From positions 62,001 through 126,000 of the forward strand of contig JBBHKE010002863.1 in NCBI GenBank assembly GCA_037447655.1: a stretch of 64,000 nucleotides of DNA, written 5' to 3'. The position numbers and the translations under genes were made by a program. The notes beneath the pieces are model-generated. The model saw only the letters and a list, made by a program, of their open reading frames with translations. It had not been told where the DNA came from and ran no database searches. This stretch comes from Zygnema cylindricum. Lineage: Eukaryota > Streptophyta > Zygnematophyceae > Zygnematales > Zygnemataceae. Within the stretch, counting starts at the first letter, position 1; the number at the start of each line of letters is the position of its first letter. Of this stretch, positions 1-11,407 are shown piece by piece.

Positions 1-189
1 ACGTGGAAGAAGCAATGTACGTTTTTTTTTTGTCCTTTTCCTTGATATGATAAATCGAGGGTTTCTTTTTTCCTTTTTTTGGCCTTTTTATTTTCTGCTC
101 CCTGCTTCCCTCCCTCCCTCCCTCCGTCCCTCTCCCCTCCTCCATCTTGTGATCACCTCCATCTTCATTGTTTTATTTCCACAAACAAA

Positions 190-240
190 ATAAATTGGTA
201 GAAAGAGGATCCTTTTTTTATTAAATTGAAGGAAATAATC
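190..240 (+). pseudogene. Intronic relic of a SEN54 exon start
   Basis: This short stretch resembles the beginning of the downstream SEN54 exon (from 479). Both carry TTGGT, GA and AGAGGATC in the same order, and translation gives LVERGSFFY followed by a stop and then IEGNNH. The IEGNNH piece recurs in the real exon near 831-845. It is probably a decayed partial duplicate of the exon left in the preceding intron. The match is short, so chance similarity within an AT-rich intron is possible. Confidence 0.4.
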
Positions 241-478
241 ACATAACGTCGCTTTTTTTTTTAATCTTCAAAATAAGAATATAATTCCTTATTTACAATG
301 GAAAAAAGGAAAACTCTAAATGCTAAATTCCTGTTAGAAAAAAGGCATAAATGCTGCATTTTCACCCTCGATAAAAAATCTTTTAACTTTTGACTTTCGC
401 TGAAACAAAATTGAAGCTTAAATAGGTTTTTATAACGTCAAAATAACATAAAGTAGTGTGCAAATGTTTTATTTACAG

Positions 479-2798
479 ATATTTGGTCGAGAGAGGATCT
501 CTTGTTTTGATTGGAGAAGAAAATATCGAAGGAAAGAGAAATATCGAGAGAGAAAAAAGTATCGAGGGAGAAAAAAGTATTGAAGAAAAACAAAGTATCC
601 AAGGAAGATTAAATATTGATGGAGAAAAAAGTATCGAGGGAGAAAAAACTATCGAGGGAGAAAAAAATATCGAAGGAGAAAAACATACCGAAGGAAGAAA
701 ACATATCGAAGGAGAAAGAAATATCGAAAGAAATAATCGTAATTTTTTTGTTCAAGAAATGTGTTCTCTCCTCGATTCGCCAGAAAAAGATATCAAAGGA
801 AGAAAAACAATTGAAGAAAAAGAAAACATCGAAGGAAATAATCATTTTTTTTCGGTTCAAGAAGCGTATTCTCTCCTCGATTTGCCAGGTGTCGATTGTT
901 CATGGGAGGAATATTTTACTTATGCCCATTTACGGCGATTGGGGTATATCGTTGGGAGACATAAATTAAAATGGTCTTTAAAAGAACTCAAGAAGAAACC
1001 CCAAAAAAACAATTCTCCAAAAGATGATTCCTTACAAGATACATCTTTCCTCCCTCCCTCTATTTCTCCCTCTCCTCTCCTTTCCGGACGAGAGAGAGAA
1101 GAGTGGGTGAGGGAGGAGAGGGAGGAGAGGGAGGGGAGAGAGGGCAGCAAGGGGAGGAAGGAGAGAGAGGAGAGAGAGGAGCGAGAGGAGAGGCAGGAGA
1201 AAGAGGAAAGGGAGGAGAGGGAGGAGAGGGAGGTGAGGGAGGAGAGGGAGGAGAGGGAGGAGAGGGAGGAGAGGGAGGAGAGGCAGGAGAGGGAGGAGAG
1301 AGAGGAGAGAGAGGAGCGAGAGGACTGGGAAGAGAGGAAGGAGAGAGAGGAGAGGGAAGAGAGGGAGGGGATAGAGGAGGCACAGGAGAGGATAGAGGGA
1401 GAAAGGAATAAAGGGATAGATTTACTTTCGGATAATTTGAATAACCTCAAACTTTTTCCAAAAAAAAAGATGTCAGATTGTACGGAAAGTCATAAAGAGT
1501 TAAATGAAAAAGTTATAAATAATCTAAACTTATCTCACGATACTCTAAATCTAAATGATTTTTTAAACCTCGAAACAGTTTCAAATCCTGAAAAAGTTTC
1601 GAATCTCGAAAAAGTTTCAAATCTCGAAAAAACGGTTAGATCTCGTCAACAACCCTTCCCTCCACCCCTTTGCCCACCTTTTCCCGCAAATCCCGTAAAT
1701 GCGAAAGGACGACGATATGATTTCGAAGGAGAAAAAGACAAAAAAGACAATCTTCGACTTATGTTCGATGTTTTTCGACCAAATAAATGTTTTAAAAAAA
1801 CTGACCCAGGTCCTCCTCTTTTCTCCCTCTGTATAGCAAGGTATGGTAACCAATTTCTATCATAATTTTTTTTTTTTTTTTTTCACTTCAAAATTGAAAA
1901 ACAAAGTCTACTTCGAGACCTACCCTCTCTCCTCCCTCTCTTCTTCGCACCTTCCCTTCTTCCCTCTCTCTTCCCTCTCTCCTTTCCTCCTTCCCTCCCT
2001 CCATCCTCCCTCAACCCTCCGTCCTTTTTTGAAATTGAAAATCAAACCCTCCTTCCAAACCTACCCTCCCTCCGTCCTTCCTCAGTCCTCCCTCTTCCCT
2101 CTCTCCTTCCCTCATTCCCTCCCTCCTTCCTCTTCTCTCTCTCCTTCCTTCCCTCTTTCCCACCTTCCCTCCTTCCCTCCTCTCTCTCCTTCCCTCTTTC
2201 CCTCTCTCCGTCCTCTCTCCACCTTCCATTTTCCCTCAACCCTCCATCCTCCCTTTTTTTCTCAATTTTCAAGTTTTTTTTTTTTTTTATGAATGATCGG
2301 TATTCTTGAAAAATTGAACCGAAAAAAAAAACCGAGCACAAATTTCGCTTTCGCTTTTCATTTTGCTTTCTAGTTTTTTTTTTTTTTTTTTTTATTTCAA
2401 TTTTAATTTCAATTTTACTTTTAATGTTAATTTTACTTTTAATGTTAATTTCAATTTTAATTCTAGTTTTAATTTTAGTTTTAATATTAATTTTAATTCT
2501 AAATCTAATTCTAATCTTAATTCTAATTTAAATTATAATTTTAATTCTTATTCTAATTTTAATTTTGGATTTGGTTTTGGTTGTAGTTTTGGTTTTTGAT
2601 TTCCGTGTTGGTTTTAACAAAAAAAAAAACAAAAAATAATAATAATAATAATGCAGTAACGGTCCTCCAACAAGAGGACAAATCCGGGCTCTCGAATCGG
2701 CCAACGGGAGCATTCCGGTTAAATATGCGGTTGTCCTTCCCGGCTCAGTATCGATTTTTACTTTCGAAACGCAAAACCTTCCCAATATGCCGTACTAA
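479..2798 (+). CDS. SEN54: tRNA-splicing endonuclease subunit SEN54-like, last two exons (479-1840, 2657-2798)
   Basis: SEN54 is the structural subunit of the nuclear endonuclease that cuts introns from pre-tRNAs. Exon 479-1840 follows a TTTACAG acceptor and ends at AAG|GTATGG. Exon 2657-2798 follows ATGCAG and ends at TAA. Phases match: two bases end the first exon and one base opens the second. The exon opens with YLVERGSLVL; at 850-960 it reads SVQEAYSLLDLPGVD, then YAHLRRLGYIVGRH, the SEN54 N-terminal signature. From 1757 it reads FDVFRPNKCFKKTDPGPP, and the last exon gives GPPTRGQIRALE...IPVKYAVV...SIFTFE, the plant-type C-terminus. Between these lie repeat-coded IEGEK and EREERE runs, so about 500 residues are encoded where plant homologues need, from memory, some 200-260. 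The 5' exons lie outside the window. Confidence 0.86.
500..735 (+). repeat. 18-bp minisatellite coding IEGEK(S/N/T) repeats
   Basis: About a dozen degenerate 18-bp units (GGAGAAAAAAGTATCGAG-like) sit inside the SEN54 exon and keep its reading frame. They place a charged repeat between the VERGSLVL strand and the SVQEAYSLL helix of the N-terminal domain. The neighbouring 741-890 stretch holds two related copies of the same domain piece (FFVQEMCSLLDSPEKD and FFSVQEAYSLLDLPGVD). Confidence 0.8.
1087..1400 (+). repeat. GAGGGAGGA purine microsatellite inside the SEN54 exon
   Basis: A strongly strand-asymmetric purine tract of 6- and 9-bp units. In the SEN54 frame it encodes about 100 residues of Glu/Arg (EREERE), which would be a highly charged disordered or helical linker. 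The opposite strand and other frames stay open only because the repeat lacks stops. Confidence 0.85.
1841..2656 (+). other. SEN54 last intron with three simple-sequence tracts
   Basis: The GT-AG intron (GTATGG ... ATGCAG) is made almost wholly of simple sequence: a CT-rich tract at 1915-2255, a T run at 2374-2393, a TTTAAT/TTTAAC hexamer tract at 2390-2600, and an AAT run just before the acceptor. Open frames here are repeat artefacts. Confidence 0.75.
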
Positions 2799-3829
2799 AA
2801 ATTGCTTGTTTTCGATTCGAGAAAAAAAAAAAAAGCTTTATCTTAAAGGATCAGAAAAGGACAGAAAAGGACAAAAAATGACAAAAAAGGAAAAAAAAGG
2901 AAAAAAAAAGGCGTTATTGTTACGGGGTGTCGACAGCTGGCAGGTGGGAAGAGTCATGAGCTTGTTTTTTTTTTGTCATTTTTTTTTTGTTCTCTTTTTT
3001 TTTTGTTTTTATTGTTTATTTATTTTGTTTTGTTATTTTTTTTGAAAAGGTCGATGCAAATAGCAAAGGATGTGGTCAAACCATTAAGCCTTTTTTTTTT
3101 ATGAACCATAAAGATTTTAATTTTTGAAAAAAGTTTGTTTTCCTCATTTTTTATTTTTTACTTCACAAAATTGACGATTTTTGAGTTTTGATTTTTGTAA
3201 ACATCAGGTTTTTTCGTATTCTCAGACTTTCCATTTTTTTTTTTTTTGATCGACTTCAAGTTTCCAAAAGTTTTCAAAGTTTTTAAATTCCTCAAAATTC
3301 TAGATTTCCGATGCATTTTTTTTTTGTCTTTTCTTTTGTTTTTTCCCATCACTTCGATTTCGAAAGGCGTCATCGACATTTTTCTGTATTAATTTTGACG
3401 TTTAACATTAGTTCGGGCAAAAAAAAAATGATATTTTGATTGTGAACTTTAAAGAAATTTCAAACTTAACATTTTATTACGTTTTTATTACGCTTATTAT
3501 GTATTTATTACATTTTATAATGCTTTATTAAATTTTTTTATTACGTTTTAATTTTATTTAAATTCTTTAAACGACCGAATAGTGTTTCCGAAAAAAAAAA
3601 AAAAAAAAACGTTTTTGCCTTATGTTTTCTCAAACTATAAACTGATTAACGCAAAATTAAAACAAAAGAAAAAAAAAGTTGAATTTAAATGTTAAATGTT
3701 GGTGTTTTGAAAAAATATTTTTATCATATTTTTCCCTTGTTAACTTTTTTTTTTCTTGTTCAAAAGCGATGTTTTGCCTTCTCAAAAAAATAAATGTATT
3801 GGTTTTTGTACTTTGTCGTTTAATAAAGA
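2799..3829. other. AT-rich 3' flank, no gene seen
   Basis: Long homopolymer T and A runs follow the SEN54 stop. No coding stretch, TIR or LTR was recognised. Small open frames consist of Lys/Phe-rich low-complexity residues. Confidence 0.6.
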
Positions 3830-3990
3830 GAGAAGGGAAGGGATCTTAGGGGGAGAGAGAAAGGGAGAGAGAGCGGGAGAGGGATTAGGAAGGGAGGAAG
3901 ATAGATCTAAATGGAGAGGAAGAGGGACTAGGTGAAGAGGAAGAGAAACCTAGTGAGAGGGAGAGGGAGGGGGGGAGGGAGAGGCAATTC
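3830..3990 (+). repeat. GA-rich tract
   Basis: A purine-rich simple tract (AGAGAGAAAGGGAGAG-like) directly precedes the pentanucleotide array. Confidence 0.7.
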
Positions 3991-4034
3991 ATTCAAAGTG
4001 CTATGAATCCATTGCTTTTCATTCGCCCAATAAG

Positions 4035-5117
4035 GCGTATTGTATTTTATTGTATTGTATGTATTGTCTTGTCTTGTCTTGTCTCGCATCGCATCGTATC
4101 GTATTGACTTGTTTTGTCTTGTCTTGTCCTGTATTGTGTTGTGTTGTCTTGTGCTGTGCTGTGCTGTGTTGTGTTGTGTTGTGTTGTGTTGTGTTGTGTT
4201 GTGTTGTGTTGTGTTGTGTTGTGTTGTGTTGTGTTGTGTTGTGCTGTGCTGTGCTGTGCTGTGCTGTGCTGTGCTGTGCTGTGCTGTGCTGTGCTGTGCT
4301 GTGCTGTGCTGTGCTGTGCTGTGCTGTGCTGTGCTGTGCTGTGTTGTGTTGTGTTGTGTTGTGTTGTGTTGTGTTGTGTTGTGTTGTGTTGTGTTGTGTT
4401 GTGTTGTGTTGTGTTGTGTTGTGTTGTGTTGTGTTGTGTTGTGTTGTGTTGTGTTGTGTTGTGTTGTGTTGTGTTGTGTTGTGTTGTGTTGTGTTGTGTT
4501 GTGTTGTGTTGTGTTGTGTTGTGTTGTGTTGTGTTGTGTTGTGTTGTGTTGTGTTGTGTTGTGTTGTGTTGTGTTGTGTTGTGTTGTGTTGTGTTGTGTT
4601 GTGTTGTGTTGTGTTGTGTTGTGTTGTGTTGTGTTGTGTTGTGTTGTGTTGTGTTGTGTTGTGTTGTGTTGTGTTGTGTTGTGTTGTGTTGTGTTGTGTT
4701 GTGTTGTGTTGTGTTGTGTTGTGTTGTGTTGTGTTGTGTTGTGTTGTGTTGTGTTGTGTTGTGTTGTGTTGTGTTGTGTTGTGTTGTGTTGTGTTGTGTT
4801 GTGTTGTGTTGTGTTGTGTTGTGTTGTGTTGTGTTGTGTTGTGTTGTGTTGTGTTGTGTTGTGTTGTGTTGTGTTGTGTTGTGTTGTGTTGTGTTGTGTT
4901 GTGTTGTGTTGTGTTGTGTTGTGTTGTGTTGTGTTGTGTTGTGTTGTGTTGTGTTGTGTTGTGTTGTGCGGTGTTTTATTGTATTGTATTGTATTGAATT
5001 GTATTTTTATTGTATTGTAATGTATTGTATTGTATTGTATTGTATTGTATTGTATTGTATTGTATTCTATTGTATTGTATTGCATTGTATTGCATTGTGT
5101 TGTATTGTATTGTGTTG
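4035..5117 (+). repeat. Pentanucleotide satellite (TGTTG)n with TGCTG block and TATTG flanks
   Basis: About 1.08 kb of pentamers. The core is GTGTT repeated without interruption from about 4343 to 4966 (roughly 125 units). A homogeneous block of GTGCT units occupies about 4240-4342, and variant TATTG/TCTTG/TGCAT pentamers form both edges. Because the unit is 5 bp and contains no stop, several frames on both strands stay open for over 300 codons; none has signs of a protein. Confidence 0.95.
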
Positions 5118-6795
5118 AGAATATTGTGACACCATTATTAGTTTGTAGAGATCGTCAGAATTGTTCGTTGTATTTCTTTAAAGTAGCGTGGATACTCCCA
5201 TTGAATAGGACAAATTTATTTAATTAATTAGATCTAATAGAAAGCATAGATTACATATAATCCTCTAGATCTTGTTCATCCAAGCTCGACCCACCTTCGA
5301 CAATTTGTTTCTTCTTAATGTGCTCCTTTATCCCCACATCATCATTTTCATTCGGATACCTCGAACCGATTGGTTGAGGTTACTTTCAATCTCCACAAAA
5401 CCCTCATTTATGTACCAATGAAAATTGTCCAATAGAAAACGAATATATTCTCGGATGCGTCTTTTCCTCCACCTTTATCTTGAGCGAAAGGATAAGAAAG
5501 AAGATCCTTTTCGAATACGGCTCCAGAGAAACTAAAAGAAATCTCTTCTTTACAAGGTGTTTTGAGAGATGGCGTTTCATTCGAAGAAACAGTAGCAGGG
5601 GCAATCAATGAGGAACGGGCTTAAGAGGTTGCCTTATTCTTATTTTACTCCTATTGGTGCCACACTCGCTAGTATTATACAACACTTGGAAAAATAATCA
5701 TGTTTTGGTGACTATTGGTGGGATCAATACAAAAGACAATACTCGTTGTAACGGAAGCATACACATTGCAAAAGATTAGAAGATTTCAGCAAATTCATAT
5801 ATTTAGCCAATGATTTTCAGTTTAAAAAGGGGAATATATTTCCCTCACTCAAACACTCTGTGAATTCGTTTAACTCCCACTGAGAAACAATACAAAGCTG
5901 AAAATAAAACAAGTACAGTCCAAAAAAAAAAGAACTCAATACATGTCAAAGTGCGTCAATCATAACGTGCCAAACTGCAGTAAGGTACATGGACGCTACA
6001 GTCCCTTAGGGTATGGCCCCATGTACTTGTAACTTAGCGAACTTACTTTGTTTTTAGCGCGGCTCCGGCGGTGTCTCTATGTGTTTCAAGTGTCTATCTG
6101 GGATTTCAGGTGTCTCTATATGTTTACTCGAAATTGTTACTTAACTTTGTGACAATTGTATATGTCGACAATGCCCTTGACGCTTGTCAACGTGTACAAT
6201 CTGTCTTGCCGCACCGTATTTTCCGAAACTTTTTGAAGCGTCACAAGACACATCGTAATTTTTGAAACGATTTGGCATGTCGCATGTCATTGCGTGACAT
6301 CGTAGACATACAATCTTGCATCCGTGGCTGTACGACATGCCTTTGCTTAAACCTCTCCCGTCCGGCCGCCATGACTTCGCAGATTTTTCACCTTCGCAGA
6401 TTTTACACCTTTACGTGATATGACACTGCACCATCAAGACCCCTTAAAAAAAAAACCATACAAGGTGCATGCGGACAAAAACGAACAATCCTGTACTTTT
6501 TTCTGTCGTAAAAAAATTATGAAAACATTTCACACGTGATAATATGTAACAGGATCTCCTACCTCTCAGAAAATCCCATTACTACAAACAATTCCAACCA
6601 CACATTCCACACATTGGAAAATACACATCCACATTGGAAAACACTCACATAAGGATAAACTTTAAATTAGAAGAAGCTTCTGTCCACATAACATTAGCTT
6701 GGTCTCTTGCCCTCGTGGCTCAACCCTTCAATTTAAAGTGTTTCCTCTACTCTCCACTCTTAATAATTCTATTTCTTAACTACTAAAACACTATT
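5118..6795. other. No gene or element recognised
   Basis: Mixed-composition sequence with only short spurious open frames. I found no conserved protein motif, TIR, LTR end or RNA gene. Confidence 0.5.
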
Positions 6796-7064
6796 TAGTT
6801 AGTAAGAGATTTCAATGCAAAAATGCCTTTTCTCCAATTTGGTATTAATCGCTCAGGACCAAGATCAGCTGGAATTTCCACAAACTTCTCCAAAGGAAAA
6901 GACGTCTACTCTCCTCTTACACTTCACTGTTTATCCATCATCGCCCTGGACTCGCCAGGCCAGAGTCAACGCTCCGTTTTAACAGGCTTTTACCTGGGCC
7001 AATCATTGATCAGCAAAGACTCAGACTGACCAATGCAAAAACGTGCGAAATCTCTTACTAACTA
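6796..7064. mobile_element. MITE with perfect 18-bp terminal inverted repeat and TA flank
   Basis: The left end TAGTTAGTAAGAGATTTC (6796-6813) is exactly repeated in inverse at 7047-7064. If the outer TA on each side is the target duplication, the element is about 265 bp with 16-bp TIRs starting GTTAGTAAG, which fits the Tc1/mariner (Stowaway-like) rule. No transposase is encoded. Confidence 0.65.
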
Positions 7065-8826
7065 CTTAGCACTTTACTAACCAATCAAACGTTACGTTTC
7101 ACTACGTAACATTTACGTGCAAAAGTGCGCGCCAAACGAAACGCGACTTCGCACGATCGTGCGTAACAAATTTCGCACGCGAAACTTCCTACGAAATTCC
7201 CTTAAGTAAAAGTGACGTTTCGTACTAAAATTTGTACGAAATGAACCACCGTGCATACTAAACGTTTCGTTAGAACTTTATGAAACGTACACGCGTAATT
7301 TCGGTACTAATTTGACCCTTAACCCGTTTCAATGATACCCACTTGTTATTTAGACCCCACGCTGTCACCTAAATGCACCCATCGCTATAACTTTTAAAAT
7401 ATAACTCCAAATAGCGTGATTCTTTTGCGGAGGTCTACCAAATTTAGTACTCTATAATCATAACACCTAAATACCCCTTTATAAACAAGTTCGATCCGCT
7501 ATTGCTGTTACATAATACATTTTCCTATTTGTGAAAACGGTTCTACTTTATTTAAAACACTTCGCCGATGTGTTTTATGATAAGGTTGAAGATGACGTGA
7601 CAGTGGGTCGAGAAAACACAAGACGATAAATCTCCATGCATCCTAAGTTTGACGATGACGCAAATTGTACTCTATATAATTGCAATTTCTTCGTACGGTC
7701 GCAACTTAGGTAGCACTTTGCTAAGTTTAAAAGGAAAACGACATAAAATAACTCGTACTTAGCCACATGGGGTCGTGCCCTAAGTATATAGTATAGTAAG
7801 CCCATTTAGAGGCTAACGCACTTTCTAGAATTGACACTTTCTAGAATTGACCGATACAGATAGAATCGTGAACAGAAGGACGATTTCATTTTGGCGCGCT
7901 CTTATTGTTAAAACGTATTTTATCCCTGCATCATATTAAGGGTCGCAAAATTCATAATTTTAGATACTCGAAACTGACAATTTTTTTTTTTAAAACTGAA
8001 CAACCTATACCGGATCGTTATGTCACGCTCCTAAATTGTTAACTGTTACCCGATACGCGTTAACAAAAATAAAAGTTAACCAAAACTCAATTTCTCATGA
8101 CTATCCGTGCCTGCTTGTACTCAAATAAATACAAAATTAATGGTACATCTCCCTCATACCTTCACGATACCAAAAGTAGAAAGTACAAAAATACCTGTAA
8201 CGATACCAAGAGTACAAAGTACAAAAATGCTGGATAGTATAGACAGTACAAAACCTTCAACTTTTTTTGTTTTTTGCTTACCCGATCCTACCCGTTTTTA
8301 TTGTTTTTTTTTGTGAATCACCCACCCGAATCCGATTGGCCCCCAAAATTTGGCACTGGAATCCGTTCCAGAATCTGACGCGGGCGGTCGGATAACGGTC
8401 AGGTACGAATTTAGGGTACCCGATTGTGACCGCTGCATCATGTTCGGCTTTACTTCGGAGTTTGCCGATCGGAAGGTGAGAATGCGTGTGGGTGTGTGTG
8501 TGGTGTTAACGGCCATTAATTATCATAACTCTAATTTGGGTAGATTTTTCCCATAGTGTAGCCGGTATAACGTGTGTTCGCATATCCGACATTTGAAAAT
8601 GTGGGAACAAGTTCGCTTGATTTCGAACCTGATTGTTGCTTCGTTTGTATGACTGGGAACCAAATCTGAGTGCACTTTTAAGTGGCGACGCTCTCAATTT
8701 CCCTAGTCGACGACTTTTTTGACTCTTATTTTGTTAGTTTGTACGAAATAATGAGCAATTTTAGTGCGGACTAACACATTTCTTACATAATATTTCAAGA
8801 TGACCATAAACTAGAGTTTGGCGCTG
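7065..8826. other. No gene recognised; CG-containing AT-rich DNA
   Basis: The 7090-7330 part is rich in CGTTTCGTA/ACGAAAC words in both orientations, perhaps an old palindromic repeat, but no defined ends were found. The remainder holds only short open frames. Confidence 0.4.
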
Positions 8827-9717
8827 CGCCCATGTAACCAAAACTTTACAATGTTACTTTGAATTTTACTGCAAATTTTACTGTCTTTTTTGAAGTGTTC
8901 CTATGTCCAAGATCGAAATGGTTACTTGGACCTTCGTTATTACAAACGTGTAACCGTTGTAACAGACCACGAAACGAAATGTAGACGACTACGAAACTTC
9001 CTAAAATTGATGACGTCTACAAAAATAGAGACGGTTGTAGACATCGAGTTTCTTGTGACATTGTAGATGTTTATGGTTTTTTGACATTTCGAAGTCATGC
9101 TACCTTGTGACGTCATTAGTACGTAAAATTTTTGCTAAGGTTTCCCGATTTCCTTTTCTTATCTTTTATCATTTGATATGCCATTAAATTAAGACCAAAT
9201 TATATAAAAAAAAAAAAAAAAAATCTTTCATTTGATACTATTATTGCTGCATTTCTTTTAGAGAAGAGAGAAAAGAGGAGCGGTCAAGTGAGAAAGAGGG
9301 GGAGAGACGAGGACGACGTAAACTTTTGCAGAGGACCCAATCTTTTTTTCCGTACATGCTTGTTATTTTGGTACATGCATGAGCGTGACGAACAGGAAAA
9401 AAATAGTGTGTACTCTCCCTCCTGCAAAAAAATTTGAAGACGTTTCATGCGTGCAATATCGTTTTGATTTTCTTCAATCGGCGCTTACTTTTATTAAAAT
9501 CACCTCGCGAGTCCTCTTCTTTAAAAGTGTGAAGTTGAGTTGGAAGTGGGTCGAAAGGATAATAACGCCAAATTGGAGTACTTTCAAAGTTTAAAAATGA
9601 CGTGAAATGTACTTTGGTTCTTGCCCATTTTTCGTACGGCGTCAAATTTTCTCCTTTCACGTCCCATTTTATGTGGATACGACGGAAAATAACCCTTATT
9701 TTAACACATGAGCACAC
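8827..9717 (+). mobile_element. Dispersed repeat family R1, copy a
   Basis: Starts GCCCATGTAACC and ends AACACATGAGC, so the ends are roughly inverted (GCCCATGTRA). Full-length homology exists with 10407-11407 and, inverted, with 29148-30570. The interior is rich in GTAGACG/CGTCTAC words and has an A-run in the middle. No protein is encoded. It is best read as a non-autonomous DNA element; the class is unknown because no clear target duplication was found. Confidence 0.55.
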
Positions 9718-9819
9718 CACCTTATTAACGCTAACTAACCAATCCCTTAATTAACGTAAAAAATCAATTAGTGTTTTCAATTATATTTCTGGTTCGAGGG
9801 TCAAAATTTGGAGACCACA

Positions 9820-10059
9820 CTCCCGTCCCGCCCCACAGATGAGGATTGGAATTCCGTCCGTGAGTTGGATGTTTTGGGAGCTTACGATTTGGGAGCCCCT
9901 CGCCCGCGATTCTACACCCGTATTCCTATGGCCGTTAGGACAATAGTACAAGATGCCCTCCACCTCCCCTTGTCCCACATTTCTTCAAACCCGACGGACA
10001 TTGCTCCTTGGCACCTTCTTCTTATGTTCTCTCTCTGGGTGCTAGTTCTTACGTGTTGA
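9820..10059 (+). pseudogene. Fragment of the RT-element protein (DWxxVxxLDVLG region)
   Basis: The translation EDWNSVRELDVLGAYDLG, then FYTRIP, ALHLPLSHIS and WHLLLMFSLWVLVL matches the segment at about 19018-19240 of the large RT element, where the words are DWDYVQRLDVLGCYHL, LYTRIP and WHLLFLFPLWVLVL. It is isolated between two R1 repeats with no RT or zinc finger beside it. Confidence 0.7.
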
Positions 10060-10375
10060 TGACGTCACAAGGTAGCATGACTTCGCGATGTCACAAAACC
10101 CTAAACATCTACAATGTCACAAAAACTCAACGTCTACAACCGTCGCCGTTTTTGTAGACGTCACTAATTTTAGGAAGTTTCGTAGTCGTCTACATTTCGT
10201 TTAGTACTATTGTAGGCTGTCGCATATTTTGTAGACGTCTACACCTGTCACATATTTGAAGTAATGAAGGCGCAAGTAATGATTGACATTGGAACACTTT
10301 GAAAAGTACACCGTAAAATCTGCGCTAAAATCCAAAGTAACGTTTCAAAATTTCGGTTACATGGGAACACGCCCT
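10058..10375 (-). repeat. R1 family, partial inverted copy b
   Basis: From GATGACGTCACAAGGTAGC to GGTTACATGGGAAC this is the reverse complement of the first third of copies a and c. It forms an inverted pair with the next copy, starting only about 30 bp away. Confidence 0.6.
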
Positions 10376-10406
10376 AAGATCCCCAAAATTCTAAGGATAA
10401 TGCGGT

Positions 10407-11407
10407 AGGCCCATGTAACTGAAACTTTACAATGTTACTTTGGATTTTAATGCAGATTTTAAGGTGTATTTTTCGAAATGTTCCTATGTCCACGATCGAA
10501 ATGGTTACTTGGGCCTTCATTATTTTAAATGTGTAACAGTTGTAGACGTCTGGTTACTTGGGCCTTCATTATTTTAAATGTGTAACAGTTGTAGACGTCT
10601 ACAAAATGTGCAACAGACCACGAAACGAAATGTAGACGACTACAAAAATTCCTAAAATTTATGACATCTACAAAAACGGTGACCGTTGTAGAAGGTTTTT
10701 TTTTTGTGAAATCGTAGATGTTTAGGGTTTTGTTACATTGTGAAGTTATGCTACCTCGTGACGTCATTAGTACGTATACTTTCCGCTATGGCTTCCTGAT
10801 TTTTTTTTCTTAACTTTTATCATTTGATATGCCATCAAACTAAGACCACAATTATTAAAAAAAAAAAAAAAATGATCTTTCATTTGATACTATTATTGCT
10901 GCATTTCCTTTAGAGAAGAGAGAAAGAGGAGCGGTCGAGTGAGAAAGAGGGGGAGAGACGAGGACGACGGAAACTTTTGCAAAGGACCCATGAATGAAAG
11001 TGGAGGTCCAAGACCCCAACGAATTTTTTTCCGTACATACTTGTCATTTTCGTACGTACATGCACGTGACGAGCAAGGGAAAAATAGCGTGTACTCTCCC
11101 TCGTGCAAAAATTTTCGAAGACGTTTCACAAGTGGAATACTATTTTGCTATACGTCAATTGGCTATTACTTCAATTAAAATCACCTCGCAAGGTGATTTC
11201 AGTAAAAGTGTGAAGATGAGCTGGCGTGACGTGGAAGTGGGTCGAAAAGATTATAACGCAAGATTGGAGTACTTTCAAAGTTCCAAGATGATGCAAAATG
11301 TACTTTAGTTTTTGCCCATTTTTCGTACGGCGTAAGATTTTCTCATTGCAAGTCCCATTTTCTGTGAAACGACGGGAAGAAAACCTTACTTTATCACATG
11401 GGCAAAC
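10407..11407 (+). mobile_element. R1 family, copy c, with internal tandem duplication
   Basis: Runs from GCCCATGTAACTG to ATCACATGGGC and aligns with copy a over its whole length. It carries a direct 49-bp duplication at about 10502-10599 that copy a lacks. The open frames inside are shared with copy a only as nucleotide similarity and lack recognisable motifs. Confidence 0.6.

Noticed and set aside
920-1450. - strand Ser/Leu- and Pro-rich open frames and a Gly/Glu-rich + frame in the same DNA
   Set aside because: Shadows of the purine microsatellite in the SEN54 exon.
4040-5118. Open frames of over 300 codons on both strands (CVVLCC... and NTTQHN... proteins)
   Set aside because: They are direct translations of a stop-free 5-bp repeat in several frames at once; no start context or domain supports a protein.
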